Positions 9,807-18,356 of a DNA stretch of 64,000 nucleotides are shown here, in pieces. A model generated the notes under the pieces. The model made no database searches. It was not told the origin of the DNA and was given only the letters and a program-made list of their open reading frames with translations. Both the position numbers and the translations under genes were made by a program. The stretch covers positions 1 through 64,000 of the forward strand of contig NZ_LGDD01000234.1 in assembly GCF_001279695.1 (NCBI RefSeq), read 5' to 3'. Within the stretch, counting starts at the first letter, position 1, and every line of letters starts with the position of its first letter. This DNA is from Streptomyces sp. WM6378 (GTDB lineage: Bacteria > Actinomycetota > Actinomycetes > Streptomycetales > Streptomycetaceae).

Positions 9807-11300
9807 GTGAGCGGACAACCCAACACCCGCCTGAACGACCTGTTCGGCCTCGCCGGCTGGTCCAAGGGCGAACTCGCGAGAATGGTGAACCGGCAGGCGG
9901 CGGCCATGGGCCACCCCCAACTGGCGACCGACACCTCGCGGGTGCGGCGTTGGATCGACATGGGGGAGACCCCGCGCGATCCGGTGCCCAGGGTGCTGGC
10001 GGCGCTGTTCACCGAGCGACTCGGCCGTGTCGTGACCATCGAGGACCTCGGGTTCGACCGGCACGGGCGCGCTGGAAAGCGGAACAACGTCAGGAACACG
10101 AAGAATCCGGACGGCCTTCCGTGGGCGCCCGAACGGACGGCAGCGGTCCTCACCGAATTCACGGGAATGGACCTCATGCTCAACCGACGCGGTCTGGTGG
10201 GCGCGGGCGCCGCGCTCGCCACCGGCTCCGTACTCAGCAGCGCCATGCACGACTGGCTGCACACCGACCCCGTACTCTCGGCCGACGCCCCCCGCCTCCA
10301 CGACCCCCTGCACGCCGATCCCGCCGGGTTCGACCGCTACGAGGCCGCCCCCATCGGATCGCAGGAGATCGACGCCCTGGAGCGTTCGGTCGAAGTGTTC
10401 CGTGCCTGGGACGCCTCGCGCGGCGGCGGGCTCCAGCGCAAAGCGGTGGTGGGCCAGCTCAACGAGGTGGGCGGCATGCTCGCCTACCGCCACCCCGACC
10501 ACCTCCAGCGGCGCCTGTGGGGCGTCGCCGCCAACCTGGCTGTCCTCGCGGGCTGGATGTCCCACGACATCGGCCTCGAACCCACCGCGCAGAAGTACTT
10601 CGTCATCGCCGCGCACGCGGCCCGCGAGGGCGGCGACCGCCCGCGCGCCGGCGAAGCCCTCTCGCGGGCCGCCCGCCAGATGGTCCACCTGGGCCGTCCC
10701 GGCGAAGCCCTCGACCTCATGAAGCTCGCCAAGTCCGGTTCGGGCGAGGAGACCCTGCCGCGCACCAAGGCGATGCTGCACACCATCGAGGCGTGGGCGC
10801 AGGCGTCCATGGGGCGCGGCCAGGCGATGCGCCGCACCCTCGGCGAGGCGGAGGAGCTCTTCGTCTCCGACAAGGGCGATGTGCCGCCGCCCAGTTGGAT
10901 GCAGATGTTCGACGAGGCGGATCTGCACGGCATGGAAGCCCTGGCCTTCCGTACGCTCGCCGAGCACGATCCGGCGGCGGCCACCATCGCGCAGCGCCAC
11001 GCCAAGCAGGCGCTTGAGCTGCGGGTGGGCGGACGGCAGCGCTCGAAGATCTTCGACTACATCTCGCTGGCCTCGGCCTGCTTCATCGCCGACGACCCGG
11101 AACAGGCGGACCGCTACGCCCGCCTGGCGCTGGTGTCGATGGGGGAGACCTCCTCGCACCGCACCTGGGACCGGCTCCGCGAGATGTACCGGCTCACCGG
11201 CCAGTACGCGAGCTACGCCAAGATCCAGGATCTGCGGGAGGAGATCGAGCTGGCGCTGCCCCAGGCGCCGGCGAAGCGGAGCCGGATCGCGGACATCTAG
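9807..11300 (+). CDS. NsdA-like TPR transcriptional regulator
   Basis: A 497-residue cytoplasmic protein of the Streptomyces NsdA/NsdB type, whose best-known members repress antibiotic production and sporulation. The N-terminal 75 residues ([20 protein letters not shown], then a [15 protein letters not shown] stretch) resemble a helix-turn-helix, followed by a short hydrophobic segment (about 127-145) and a long alpha-helical TPR-like region from about 190 to the end. GTG 9807 was chosen for the CTGGGGG at 9794-9800; the frame is open further upstream but without a ribosome site. Its neighbours on both sides contain TTA codons while it does not. Which Nsd paralogue it is cannot be settled here. 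Confidence 0.82.
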   Translation: MSGQPNTRLNDLFGLAGWSKGELARMVNRQAAAMGHPQLATDTSRVRRWIDMGETPRDPVPRVLAALFTERLGRVVTIEDLGFDRHGRAGKRNNVRNTKNPDGLPWAPERTAAVLTEFTGMDLMLNRRGLVGAGAALATGSVLSSAMHDWLHTDPVLSADAPRLHDPLHADPAGFDRYEAAPIGSQEIDALERSVEVFRAWDASRGGGLQRKAVVGQLNEVGGMLAYRHPDHLQRRLWGVAANLAVLAGWMSHDIGLEPTAQKYFVIAAHAAREGGDRPRAGEALSRAARQMVHLGRPGEALDLMKLAKSGSGEETLPRTKAMLHTIEAWAQASMGRGQAMRRTLGEAEELFVSDKGDVPPPSWMQMFDEADLHGMEALAFRTLAEHDPAAATIAQRHAKQALELRVGGRQRSKIFDYISLASACFIADDPEQADRYARLALVSMGETSSHRTWDRLREMYRLTGQYASYAKIQDLREEIELALPQAPAKRSRIADI

Positions 11301-11302
11301 AA

Positions 11303-11333
11303 GGGGGTTGTACGCCCGACGCGTACAACCCCC
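11303..11333. terminator. Perfect terminator hairpin between convergent genes
   Basis: GGGGGTTGTACGC (11303-11315), loop CCGAC, GCGTACAACCCCC (11321-11333): a perfect 13-bp stem immediately after the NsdA-like stop and before the convergent phosphatase stop at 11367. Confidence 0.8.
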
Positions 11334-11366
11334 GGGCCCCCCTCGGGCCGTTCCTCCGCCTGTGCG

Positions 11367-12800
11367 TCAGGGCCCGATGCGGGCCACCAGCACACAGGCG
11401 TCGTCCTCGCGCTCGTGCTCGCCGAACTCCTCGACGATCATCCGCACGCAGTCCTGGGCTGTGCGGCCGCCGTCGAAGAGCGGGGCGAGTTCGAGCAGTC
11501 GGCGCTGTTCCGACGCCTCGGACGCGCCCCGCCGGGTCAGCCCGTCGGTGCCGAGGACGAGCAGGTCGCCCGCCTGGAGCGTGACCTCGGCCTGGCCGTA
11601 GGACGCCCCGTGGGTGGCGCCGAGCAGCACCCCCTCCGGTGCGCCGAGCGCCCGCCCCGTCCCGTCGCGGAACAGCAGCGGGGCGGGGTGGCCCGCCTGG
11701 GACCAGGTGAGCCTGCGCCCGGCGGGTTCGTAGCGACAGCAGACCGCGCTGCCCAGGGCGGGCTGCACGGTCGTCTCCAGAAGCTGGTTGAGGTGGCCCA
11801 TCAAAGGGCCCGGGCCGATGCCCGCGACGGCCATTCCGCGCAGTGCGCCGAGCAGCATCGCCATGGCGCCGGTCGCCGTCACACCGTGCCCCGTGAGGTC
11901 GCCGACGGTCAGTAACGAGGCCCCGTCGGGGAGTTCGAGCGCGTCGTACCAGTCGCCTCCGATGAGGGCGCTGGAGGAGGACGGCAGATAGTGCGCGGCG
12001 ATGTCGAGCGCGCCGGGGCCGCCCTGCGGGAGTCGCAGGGAGCCGCGCCACGGTGGCAGTACGGCTTCCTGCAGCTCGACCGCGAGCCGGTGCTCGGTCT
12101 GGGCGATGTGGCGTTGGCGCTGCAGACAGTCGCGGCTCTCCCGCACGGCTCGCTGACTGCGCCGCAGCTCGCTCACGTCGCGCAGGACGGCCCACATCGA
12201 AGCGGTGCAGCCGTCGGCGTCGAGCACCGGTTCGCCCATCATGTGGAGCGTGCGGACGCTGCCGTCGGTCCGTACGATCCGGAACTCCCCGTCGATCGGC
12301 CGGCCGTCCACCAGGGCGCCGGTCACCATCGAGGTCAGCAGGGCCTGGTCGTCGGCGAACACCATGGTGGGCAGTTCGTCGAGCGACAGGCCGCCGCTCT
12401 CGGGCGACCGCCCGAAGATCTGGAAGAGCTCCTCGGACCAGCTCACCGCGTCGGTCAGCAGGTTCCATTCGGCGCTGCCGACCCGGCTGAGCAGGGTGTC
12501 GGCGCCCGGGTCGTCGCTGAACGCGCTCTCGACGGCGAGTGCGGCCGCGTCCTCCTCCTCGGCGCTCAGCCCCTCGCGCAACTGGTCCAAGTGCGAGCCC
12601 AGGTCGTCGAGTTGATGGACCGCCAGGTCGCACAGGGCGCGCTGCCAGCGGCCCTGCGCGTCGTCGTCGTCCACGAACGCGTCGCGGCGCACCGCGTCCA
12701 CGCCCCCGCGCAGCCGACGGGTCTGCGTGATCAGTGCGTCGACCGTGCCCCGCTCGGGCGGTTGTGGAGCGGGACGGTCCGCGAACAGATGGGACGGCAT
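11367..12800 (-). CDS. PAS-PP2C (SpoIIE-type) Ser/Thr phosphatase, TTA codon present
   Basis: A 477-residue cytoplasmic signalling phosphatase. After a helical N-terminus come a PAS domain (about 90-215, with the PAC-like FRIVRTDGSVRTLHMMGEPV strand pair), a linker helix and a PP2C/SpoIIE domain (about 250-477). Metal-site motifs are intact: GGDWYDA, VGDLTGHG, LGTDGL and the final EDDACVL. Such proteins dephosphorylate anti-anti-sigma factors in partner-switching pathways; no STAS or anti-sigma gene is adjacent, so the partner is unknown. ATG 12800 follows GGAGA. Codon 296 is TTA (11913-11915), making bldA dependence likely. A 16-bp palindrome lies about 120 bp upstream. Confidence 0.9.
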   Translation of the reverse strand: MPSHLFADRPAPQPPERGTVDALITQTRRLRGGVDAVRRDAFVDDDDAQGRWQRALCDLAVHQLDDLGSHLDQLREGLSAEEEDAAALAVESAFSDDPGADTLLSRVGSAEWNLLTDAVSWSEELFQIFGRSPESGGLSLDELPTMVFADDQALLTSMVTGALVDGRPIDGEFRIVRTDGSVRTLHMMGEPVLDADGCTASMWAVLRDVSELRRSQRAVRESRDCLQRQRHIAQTEHRLAVELQEAVLPPWRGSLRLPQGGPGALDIAAHYLPSSSSALIGGDWYDALELPDGASLLTVGDLTGHGVTATGAMAMLLGALRGMAVAGIGPGPLMGHLNQLLETTVQPALGSAVCCRYEPAGRRLTWSQAGHPAPLLFRDGTGRALGAPEGVLLGATHGASYGQAEVTLQAGDLLVLGTDGLTRRGASEASEQRRLLELAPLFDGGRTAQDCVRMIVEEFGEHEREDDACVLVARIGP

Positions 12801-12916
12801 GACGTTCTCCGATGCGGCCGCGGTAGTGCCTGGTCTGATGAAGTGGACCGGTAACGACTGTTGCACAGGGAGCGATGCCCCGTAAGGGATTTGGCAACAC
12901 TCGATACGGTGGTGCT

Positions 12917-12932
12917 TTTGGCATATGCCAAA
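12917..12932. promoter_or_regulatory. 16-bp perfect palindrome upstream of PP2C phosphatase
   Basis: TTTGGCATATGCCAAA is fully self-complementary and unusually AT-rich for this region. It lies 117 bp upstream of the phosphatase start, in the spacer after the DUF1275 gene. It is a good operator candidate; the binding protein is unknown. Confidence 0.5.
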
Positions 12933-13044
12933 GGCGAGCGGTTTCGCCTGTCGTGAGCGGGGGTTACCGCCGGGCATATGCGGCTGGTCCGATCGGCGGG
13001 CCTTCTCGCGCGGCGGCCGGCCGGCGCCGCTGCCGAGCCGCGGA

Positions 13045-13692
13045 CTAGGCCTGCGCGGAGGCCGATTGGCGCGGCCGGAGGGTGAGCGCGGCCGCGCAGA
13101 GCACGGCCCCCACCGCGCCCGCCGCGGCGGGCGACCACCAGTCGACCAGGGACGTGCCGGCCGCCCCCGCCACGACGGCCACCAGGCGTCCCGCCACCCA
13201 GTGGTCCGCCTCCCGCACCTCCCGCTTCGCGAGCCGCCCCGCGAGGCCCGTGAACGTACCCGTGAAGTACGTGGTCGGAGTGCCCCACGCCCGCGCCTGC
13301 ACCCCCATCGCGAGGGCCGCCGCGAGCAGCAGCACCAACTGCGAGCCGAGCGAGCGCCCGAGCCCCAGCGCCCAGCCGGCCGCCGTGAGCGCGAGCAGTA
13401 CGGTCTGGGCCGCGAGCAGCAGCCGGGGCGCGAGGCGGTGGGCGCCGAGGGCGGCTCCGGCCGCGCCGAGGGCGTACCCGAGCAGCGCGGTCAGGGCGCG
13501 GGGCACCGCCTCGCGGTCCCCGGCGCCCACCGATGCGCCGACCAGGACGAGGTTGCCGGTCATGACCCCCGCGAACACTTTCCCCAGACAGAGGAAGGCG
13601 AACGCGTCGGTGGCCCCGGAAGCCGCGGAAAGGACAAGGAGGAACTTTTCGTCGGACCGGGCGGCAGAAGTTGTCGTGATCGCGGAACTCAT
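13045..13692 (-). CDS. YoaK/DUF1275 family membrane protein
   Basis: A 215-residue integral membrane protein with about six hydrophobic segments. It shows the DUF1275 signatures: an N-terminal SAASGATDAFAFLCLGKVFAGVMTGNLVLVG motif region (about 22-52, with conserved TDA and TGN) and the GTPTTYFTGTFTGL segment near residue 140. The family occurs widely in bacteria but has no established substrate; a transporter role is often guessed. The gene runs toward the phosphatase on the same strand, 244 bp away, and is divergent from the DUF2127 gene. Confidence 0.88.
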   Translation of the reverse strand: MSSAITTTSAARSDEKFLLVLSAASGATDAFAFLCLGKVFAGVMTGNLVLVGASVGAGDREAVPRALTALLGYALGAAGAALGAHRLAPRLLLAAQTVLLALTAAGWALGLGRSLGSQLVLLLAAALAMGVQARAWGTPTTYFTGTFTGLAGRLAKREVREADHWVAGRLVAVVAGAAGTSLVDWWSPAAAGAVGAVLCAAALTLRPRQSASAQA

Positions 13693-13827
13693 CAGCGCAT
13701 TCTCGTCTCCTTAGCAGAACGGAGGCGGCAGGGACCCGACCCCGTGGCAAGTCCACGACAAGAGTCCACTACGGTCCCTGTGAGTACACCGGTCCGCGCG
13801 CGTCGCGGGCCTCACGGGAGGAAGAGC

Positions 13828-14598
13828 ATGAAGATCGACTGGGACCGGCGCACCTGTGCGCGCCGCGGCCACGTGACGTACGCGCCGCAGGAGGACGTGC
13901 TGCGCGACCGGTTGCGGGCCGACACCGGTCTCGGCGAGGCCTGGCGCTGTCTGCGCTGCGGAGACTTCGCCCTGGGCGCGCCGCACGGCTCCGGGCCGGC
14001 CGACGAGGCGCCGCTGGTACCGCGCGGAAAGGTCCTGCGCGATCTGTTCATCCTGCGCTTCCTGGCCGTCGAGCGGGCCGTGCGCGGCGTGTTCATCGTC
14101 CTGGTGGCGCTCGCGGTGTGGAAGTTCAGCAACAGCCAGGACTCGGTGCGCCAGTTCTTCGACGAGTACCTCGACGTGTTCCGGCCGGTCTTCCGCCACT
14201 TCCACTACGACCTCGACCACTCGCCGGTCGTCGGCACCATCCAGAAGACCTTCGACTACAAGCACTCCACGCTGGTGATCGTCGCGGTGGCGCTGCTCGT
14301 GTACGCGCTGATCGAGATCGTCGAGGGCGTCGGCCTGTGGCGGGCCAAGCGCTGGGCCGAGTACCTCACCGTCGTCGCCACGGCGATGTTCCTGCCCCTG
14401 GAGATCTACGAGCTCACCGAGAAGATCAGCTGGGTGAAGATCGCCACCCTGACGATCAACATCCTCGCGGTCCTCTACATCCTGCTCGCCAAGCGCCTGT
14501 TCGGCCTGCGCGGCGGGTTCGCCGCGTTCGAGGCGGAACGCCACAGCGCCTCGTTCATCGAGGTGGAGACGACGGCGGGCGTCGCGGCGCACCGCTGA
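13828..14598 (+). CDS. DUF2127 membrane protein with N-terminal zinc-ribbon-like segment
   Basis: A 256-residue protein. Residues about 90-240 contain four hydrophobic segments with the DUF2127 signature (LIEIVEGVGLWRAKRWAEYL and FLPLEIYEL). The N-terminal 50 residues carry C-x-R-x-G-H and C-x2-C motifs (Cys10, His14, Cys41, Cys44), which could bind a metal; this extension is not part of the core family. ATG 13828 follows GGGAGGAAG. No function is established for DUF2127. It precedes a small membrane protein gene in the same direction, 83 bp away. Confidence 0.85.
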   Translation: MKIDWDRRTCARRGHVTYAPQEDVLRDRLRADTGLGEAWRCLRCGDFALGAPHGSGPADEAPLVPRGKVLRDLFILRFLAVERAVRGVFIVLVALAVWKFSNSQDSVRQFFDEYLDVFRPVFRHFHYDLDHSPVVGTIQKTFDYKHSTLVIVAVALLVYALIEIVEGVGLWRAKRWAEYLTVVATAMFLPLEIYELTEKISWVKIATLTINILAVLYILLAKRLFGLRGGFAAFEAERHSASFIEVETTAGVAAHR

Positions 14599-14681
14599 GG
14601 CGTACCGATCTCTTGTCGGGTACAGATACAGACAGCGTGCGGCAGGTCCGCCGCACCGAGCGTCCCTGGGGGATGACAACC

Positions 14682-15086
14682 ATGAACGAACCGCACTCCA
14701 CGCCCACTTCGCGGACCGGCCGGGGTCCGCTGCGCCGCGCCGCCGTGCTGCTCGCCCTGCTGCTCGGCACCGCCCTGGTGGCGGGACCGGTCGCGGCCGA
14801 GGCCGCACCCCGTACCACGGTGGTGGCCTCGACCGCCCAACAGGCCACCTCCGTACGGGACTTGGCGCAGCCGGTCCAGGCGGCGGCGCAGGCCGGCCGG
14901 CACACCGTCGCGGGCAAGTCCAGCGTCCTCGCGTCGAAGAAGTCCAAGTCCAAGAAAAAGAAGAGCAGCTTCTTCAAGAAGCTCGGGATCTTCCTGCTGA
15001 TCCTGGTGATCCTCTTCATCGCGTTCGTCGTGTTCGTGATCTGGTTCATCGTGAGCCGGCTGCGCAGGCGCCGCGACCGGCACTGA
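14682..15086 (+). CDS. Small exported membrane protein with Lys-rich stretch
   Basis: A 134-residue protein of unknown function. Residues 1-45 look like a signal peptide (Arg-rich start, hydrophobic LLALLLGTALVAG, Ala-rich end). A Lys/Ser stretch (KKSKSKKKKSSFFKK, about 90-105) directly precedes a single very hydrophobic segment (about 106-127) and an Arg-rich tail. The topology suggests a small membrane-anchored protein with a basic juxtamembrane patch that could bind acidic lipid or polymer. I chose ATG 14682 because CTGGGGG ends 9 bases before it; the in-frame ATG at 14673 directly abuts that sequence. Confidence 0.75.
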   Translation: MNEPHSTPTSRTGRGPLRRAAVLLALLLGTALVAGPVAAEAAPRTTVVASTAQQATSVRDLAQPVQAAAQAGRHTVAGKSSVLASKKSKSKKKKSSFFKKLGIFLLILVILFIAFVVFVIWFIVSRLRRRRDRH

Positions 15087-15090
15087 GCAC

Positions 15091-16092
15091 TCAGTCGCCG
15101 GGCCGCTGACGCATCCGCTGCCCGACCGTTCCGCCGTCGGTCTCCCACCAGGGCCGTACGAGCTCGGTGTCCTCCGGCCGTCCCGCGATCGGGGCGGCCG
15201 GAGCCAGTTCCACGTCCAGGCGGCGGTCGAGCACGACGCGCTGGGCTCGGTCGGCACGCGACCACTGCACCAGGATCGCGAGCAGGAACGGCAGCGACAC
15301 CAGCTCCGCGATGGTGATCATCGCGCCGCCGCCGAGCTGCTGGTCACGGTGGACGTCGGGCGCCCAGGCGGGTGCGTGGTGGAGGTACCAGGAGCCCGCG
15401 ATCAAGGTGCTGTGGGTCATCACCACGATGCCGGGCACGGCGTCGATCAGGCCGTCGACGAAGACGAGCGCGGCCCGCACCGGGTGGCTGCACCAGGCGG
15501 GCAGGGCCTCCTCGCGGGTGAGCACCGGCAGCACGAACAGACTCCCGGCGAGCAGCAGCTGGAGGTACATCAGCTCGTGCAGCGGGCCGTGGCGCAGCGC
15601 GGTCTCGAAGTACGGCGTGAAGTAGATGCACAGCTCGGAGGCGAGCACCAGGCCGGTGCTGACCAGCGGGAAGGTGAGGAAGCGGACCAGGCGCCCGCTC
15701 ATCGCACCCTTCAGCCGGCCGGCCCCCCGCTCGGGCAGCGCGAGCACCCCGAGCCGCAGCGGGTCGCCGAGCGCGAGGCCCAGCGGCGCGATCAGGTCGA
15801 GCAGGACGTTCTGCACGGCGGCCGGCCAGAACAGCTCGGTGTCGTACACCGCGAGCGCCGACATCGTGGCGACGGCCAGGCTGCCGAGCCCCAGGAACAC
15901 GAAGGCCGCGATGCGCGGCAGCGGCCAGCGCTCGCCCCGGCGGCGCAGCCGCAGCACGCCCCAGCCGTACAGGCCGCCCAGGACGACGATCAGCAGCAGC
16001 GCCGCCGCGTCCGGCTGCCACACCGACAGCAGTCGCCCCGTCGTCAGCTCGGGCAGGCCGCCCGCCGCCTCGCTCAGCGTCATACCGGACAT
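15091..16092 (-). CDS. CtaG-like cytochrome c oxidase assembly/copper membrane protein
   Basis: A 333-residue polytopic membrane protein of the caa3-type CtaG family, with about seven hydrophobic segments. Family features include the early ALAVYDTELFWPAAVQNVLL region, the LHELMYLQLLLAGSLF helix with conserved His, and the MTHSTLIAGSWYL segment. Related proteins help deliver copper to cytochrome oxidase. The ATG at 16092 was chosen because GAGGAG lies 10 bases upstream; the earlier in-frame ATG has no better site. It is convergent with the small membrane protein (4 bp between stops) and divergent from the CYP105-like P450. Confidence 0.85.
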   Translation of the reverse strand: MSGMTLSEAAGGLPELTTGRLLSVWQPDAAALLLIVVLGGLYGWGVLRLRRRGERWPLPRIAAFVFLGLGSLAVATMSALAVYDTELFWPAAVQNVLLDLIAPLGLALGDPLRLGVLALPERGAGRLKGAMSGRLVRFLTFPLVSTGLVLASELCIYFTPYFETALRHGPLHELMYLQLLLAGSLFVLPVLTREEALPAWCSHPVRAALVFVDGLIDAVPGIVVMTHSTLIAGSWYLHHAPAWAPDVHRDQQLGGGAMITIAELVSLPFLLAILVQWSRADRAQRVVLDRRLDVELAPAAPIAGRPEDTELVRPWWETDGGTVGQRMRQRPGD

Positions 16093-16188
16093 CCGGCTCG
16101 ATCTCCTCACCGGCCCGTGACGTACGACGGGCCGCCAACACGCTAGACCCGCCGCTCCGGGGCTCTCGCACCGGCCCCCGCGGGCGCT

Positions 16189-16214
16189 CGGCCGAAGGTA
16201 TGGATTCGGCCGAA
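16189..16214. promoter_or_regulatory. Pair of TCGGCCGA palindromes upstream of P450
   Basis: TCGGCCGA at 16189-16196 and TTCGGCCGAA at 16205-16214 are repeated palindromes with centres 17 bp apart, each followed by AG/GA. They lie about 80-100 bp upstream of the P450 start in the divergent spacer. They could be the operator of the nearby TetR protein (17787-18356); this is inference. Confidence 0.4.
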
Positions 16215-16291
16215 GAACGTGTAGACGTCATAGGTGCCCGAGGCATGTAGTGGAGATCGGCAAGACGGAACCCTTCGCTTGCGAGGTCTAC

Positions 16292-17524
16292 ATGACAGGC
16301 AGCAACACCAGCGTCAACACGGACCACACCGCCACCGACACCGGCAGCGTCGCCTTCCCGCAGGACCGCAGCTGCCCCTACCAGCCGCCCACCGCATATC
16401 AGCCGTTGCGCGACGAGCGACCGCTCGCCCGCGTCCGGTTCTACGACGGCCGCACCGTGTGGATGGTCACCGGGCTCGCCGAGGCGCGCGCCCTGCTCGC
16501 CGACCCGCGGCTCTCCTCCAACCGGGAGAACCTGGCCTTCCCGTCGCCGACGGCCCGCTTCGCCGCGATCACCAGGCGGCGCACCGCGCTGCTCGGCGTC
16601 GACGACCCCGAGCACGCGACCCAGCGCCGGATGCTCATCCCGAGCTTCACCCTCAAGCGCACCGCCTCACTGCGGCCGCAGATCCAGCGGACCGTCGACG
16701 AGCTGCTCGACCGGATGATCGAGCAGGGGTCGCCCGCCGACCTGGTCAGCGCCTTCGCGCTGCCCGTGCCGTCCATGGTGATCTGCGCGCTGCTCGGCGT
16801 CCCCTACGAGGACCACGAGTTCTTCGAGGGCCAGTCCCGCAAGCTCCTTCGGGGGCCGGAGACCGCCGACGTAGAGGCGGCCCGCGACGCGTTGGAGGAC
16901 TACTTCGTCCGCCTGATCGACCGCAAACAGAAGGAACGCGGCGACGGGCTGCTCGACGAACTCATCGAGCAGCGCCTGAACGAGGGGACGCTGGACCGCC
17001 AGGAACTGGTGGATTTCGCCACCATCCTGCTGGTCGCGGGCCACGAGACCACCGCCAACATGATCTCGCTGGGCACGTTCACGCTCCTCCAGCACCCGGA
17101 ACAGCTGGCCGAGCTGCGCTCCGAGGCGGCGCTCGTGCCGGCCGCGGTCGAGGAACTCCTGCGCTATCTGTCGATCGCCGACGGGATGCTGCGGGTGGCC
17201 CTGGACGACATCGAGATCGGCGGCCAGACCATCCGGGCCGACGAGGGCGTCGTCTTCTCGACGTCGATCATCAACCGGGACAACGCCAGCTACGAGGCCC
17301 CCGACCAGCTGGACTGGCACCGCACCAGCCGCCACCACGTCGCCTTCGGCTTCGGCATCCACCAGTGTCTGGGCCAGAACCTGGCGCGGGCGGAGATGGA
17401 GATCGCGCTCCGCTCCCTCTTCGACCGGCTGCCCGGCCTCCGCCTGGCGGTGCCCGCCGACGAGATCCCGTTCAAGCCGGGTGACACCATCCAGGGAATG
17501 GTCGAACTCCCCGTCGCCTGGTAG
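16292..17524 (+). CDS. Cytochrome P450 (CYP105-like)
   Basis: A 410-residue soluble bacterial P450. The I-helix oxygen-binding motif AGHETT is near residue 248 and the haem-ligand loop FGFGIHQCLGQNLAR places the thiolate at Cys359; that loop is characteristic of the CYP105 family, which hydroxylates macrolides, vitamin D-type sterols and xenobiotics. The N-terminal SCPYQPPTAYQPLRD segment also fits CYP105. ATG 16292 is favoured by GCGAGG just upstream over GTG 16250. The next gene encodes its likely [3Fe-4S] electron donor, 31 bp downstream. The natural substrate is unknown; the convergent TetR-MFS pair suggests a role in xenobiotic or toxin handling. Confidence 0.94.
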   Translation: MTGSNTSVNTDHTATDTGSVAFPQDRSCPYQPPTAYQPLRDERPLARVRFYDGRTVWMVTGLAEARALLADPRLSSNRENLAFPSPTARFAAITRRRTALLGVDDPEHATQRRMLIPSFTLKRTASLRPQIQRTVDELLDRMIEQGSPADLVSAFALPVPSMVICALLGVPYEDHEFFEGQSRKLLRGPETADVEAARDALEDYFVRLIDRKQKERGDGLLDELIEQRLNEGTLDRQELVDFATILLVAGHETTANMISLGTFTLLQHPEQLAELRSEAALVPAAVEELLRYLSIADGMLRVALDDIEIGGQTIRADEGVVFSTSIINRDNASYEAPDQLDWHRTSRHHVAFGFGIHQCLGQNLARAEMEIALRSLFDRLPGLRLAVPADEIPFKPGDTIQGMVELPVAW

Positions 17525-17555
17525 CGCGGCAGGGGCCGACGGAAAGGAGCCGCAC

Positions 17556-17768
17556 ATGCGGATCAGCATCGACAAGGACGTCTGCATCGGCGCGGGGCAG
17601 TGCGCGTTGACCGCCCCGAGCGTCTTCACCCAGGACGACGACGGGTTCAGCGCGCTGCTGCCCGGCCGCGAGGACGGCGGCGGCGACCCCCTGGTCCGCG
17701 AAGCCGCCCGGGCCTGCCCGGTGCAGGCCATCACCCTCCACGACCAGCGAAACACCCTTAACGACTAG
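17556..17768 (+). CDS. [3Fe-4S] ferredoxin, P450 redox partner
   Basis: A 70-residue ferredoxin with three cluster cysteines (C-x5-C in CIGAGQC, then ACPVQAI), consistent with a [3Fe-4S] centre as in ferredoxins paired with CYP105 enzymes. GGAAAGGAG precedes the ATG, and the gene follows the P450 by 31 bp, so the two are surely co-transcribed. No ferredoxin reductase is encoded nearby. The C-terminus (HDQRNTLND) is encoded by a 21-bp near-tandem duplication in which CAG became the stop TAG. Confidence 0.92.
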   Translation: MRISIDKDVCIGAGQCALTAPSVFTQDDDGFSALLPGREDGGGDPLVREAARACPVQAITLHDQRNTLND

Positions 17769-17774
17769 CGAAAC
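17741..17774 (+). repeat. 21-bp near-tandem duplication at ferredoxin 3' end
   Basis: CGACCAGCGAAAC (17741-17753) and CGACTAGCGAAAC (17762-17774) are offset by 21 bp. The C-to-T difference turns a Gln codon into the ferredoxin stop codon. Confidence 0.6.
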
Positions 17775-17786
17775 GTCCGGTTTCGG

Positions 17787-18356
17787 TCACTCCGAGCCGG
17801 TGATCATCCGCTGCACAGCCGGCGCGTACAGATCCGCCAGCTGCTCGGGCGTGGCGCGTTCCCCGGCGCCCGGCCGGTGCAGGCTGAGGGTCGCGCCCAG
17901 GCCCAGCAGCAGACCGGCGATCAACTCGGCCCTCAACTCGCTGTCCCCGCCGCGCAGTTGACCGGCCAGCCGGGACGTGACCTGCTCGCGGAACCGCTCC
18001 CGCAGCAGTGTCCGTTCATCCACGTTCCCCAGCGAGAACACTGCCCGCAAAAGCGGATCCCCCTGATCCTCGCGCCGCATCCGCACCATCGTGAGGACCA
18101 GGTGCCGCCCGAGCCCCTCAAGGGGCGCCGCGAACAGCGCGTCGGCGGCGGGCTCGAAGTCCGCGACCGTGTGGAAGAGCCGCTCCTTGCTGCCGAACCG
18201 CTTGACGATGAGCGAGGCGCTGACCCCCGCGTCGGCGGCGATCGAACGCATCGTGACCTCGGCGTACGGGCGCAGCGTGAACGCCCGGCGGGCCGCCCGC
18301 AGGATCGCGTCCCGGCCCGTCTCCGTGTCGCCGCCGGTGGCAGGCTGCCCCGTCAT
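17787..18356 (-). CDS. TetR-family transcriptional regulator
   Basis: A 189-residue TetR repressor. The N-terminal helix-turn-helix (about 15-60) shows the typical ILRAARRAFTLRPYAEVTMRSIA and AGVSASLIVKRFGSKERLF pattern; the C-terminal half is the variable ligand-binding domain. Its ATG overlaps the stop of the upstream MFS gene (ATGA at 18353-18356), so the two form an operon with the transporter first. The usual reading is that it represses the transporter and perhaps the convergent P450-ferredoxin genes, releasing DNA on ligand binding. Ligand unknown. Confidence 0.92.
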   Translation of the reverse strand: MTGQPATGGDTETGRDAILRAARRAFTLRPYAEVTMRSIAADAGVSASLIVKRFGSKERLFHTVADFEPAADALFAAPLEGLGRHLVLTMVRMRREDQGDPLLRAVFSLGNVDERTLLRERFREQVTSRLAGQLRGGDSELRAELIAGLLLGLGATLSLHRPGAGERATPEQLADLYAPAVQRMITGSE

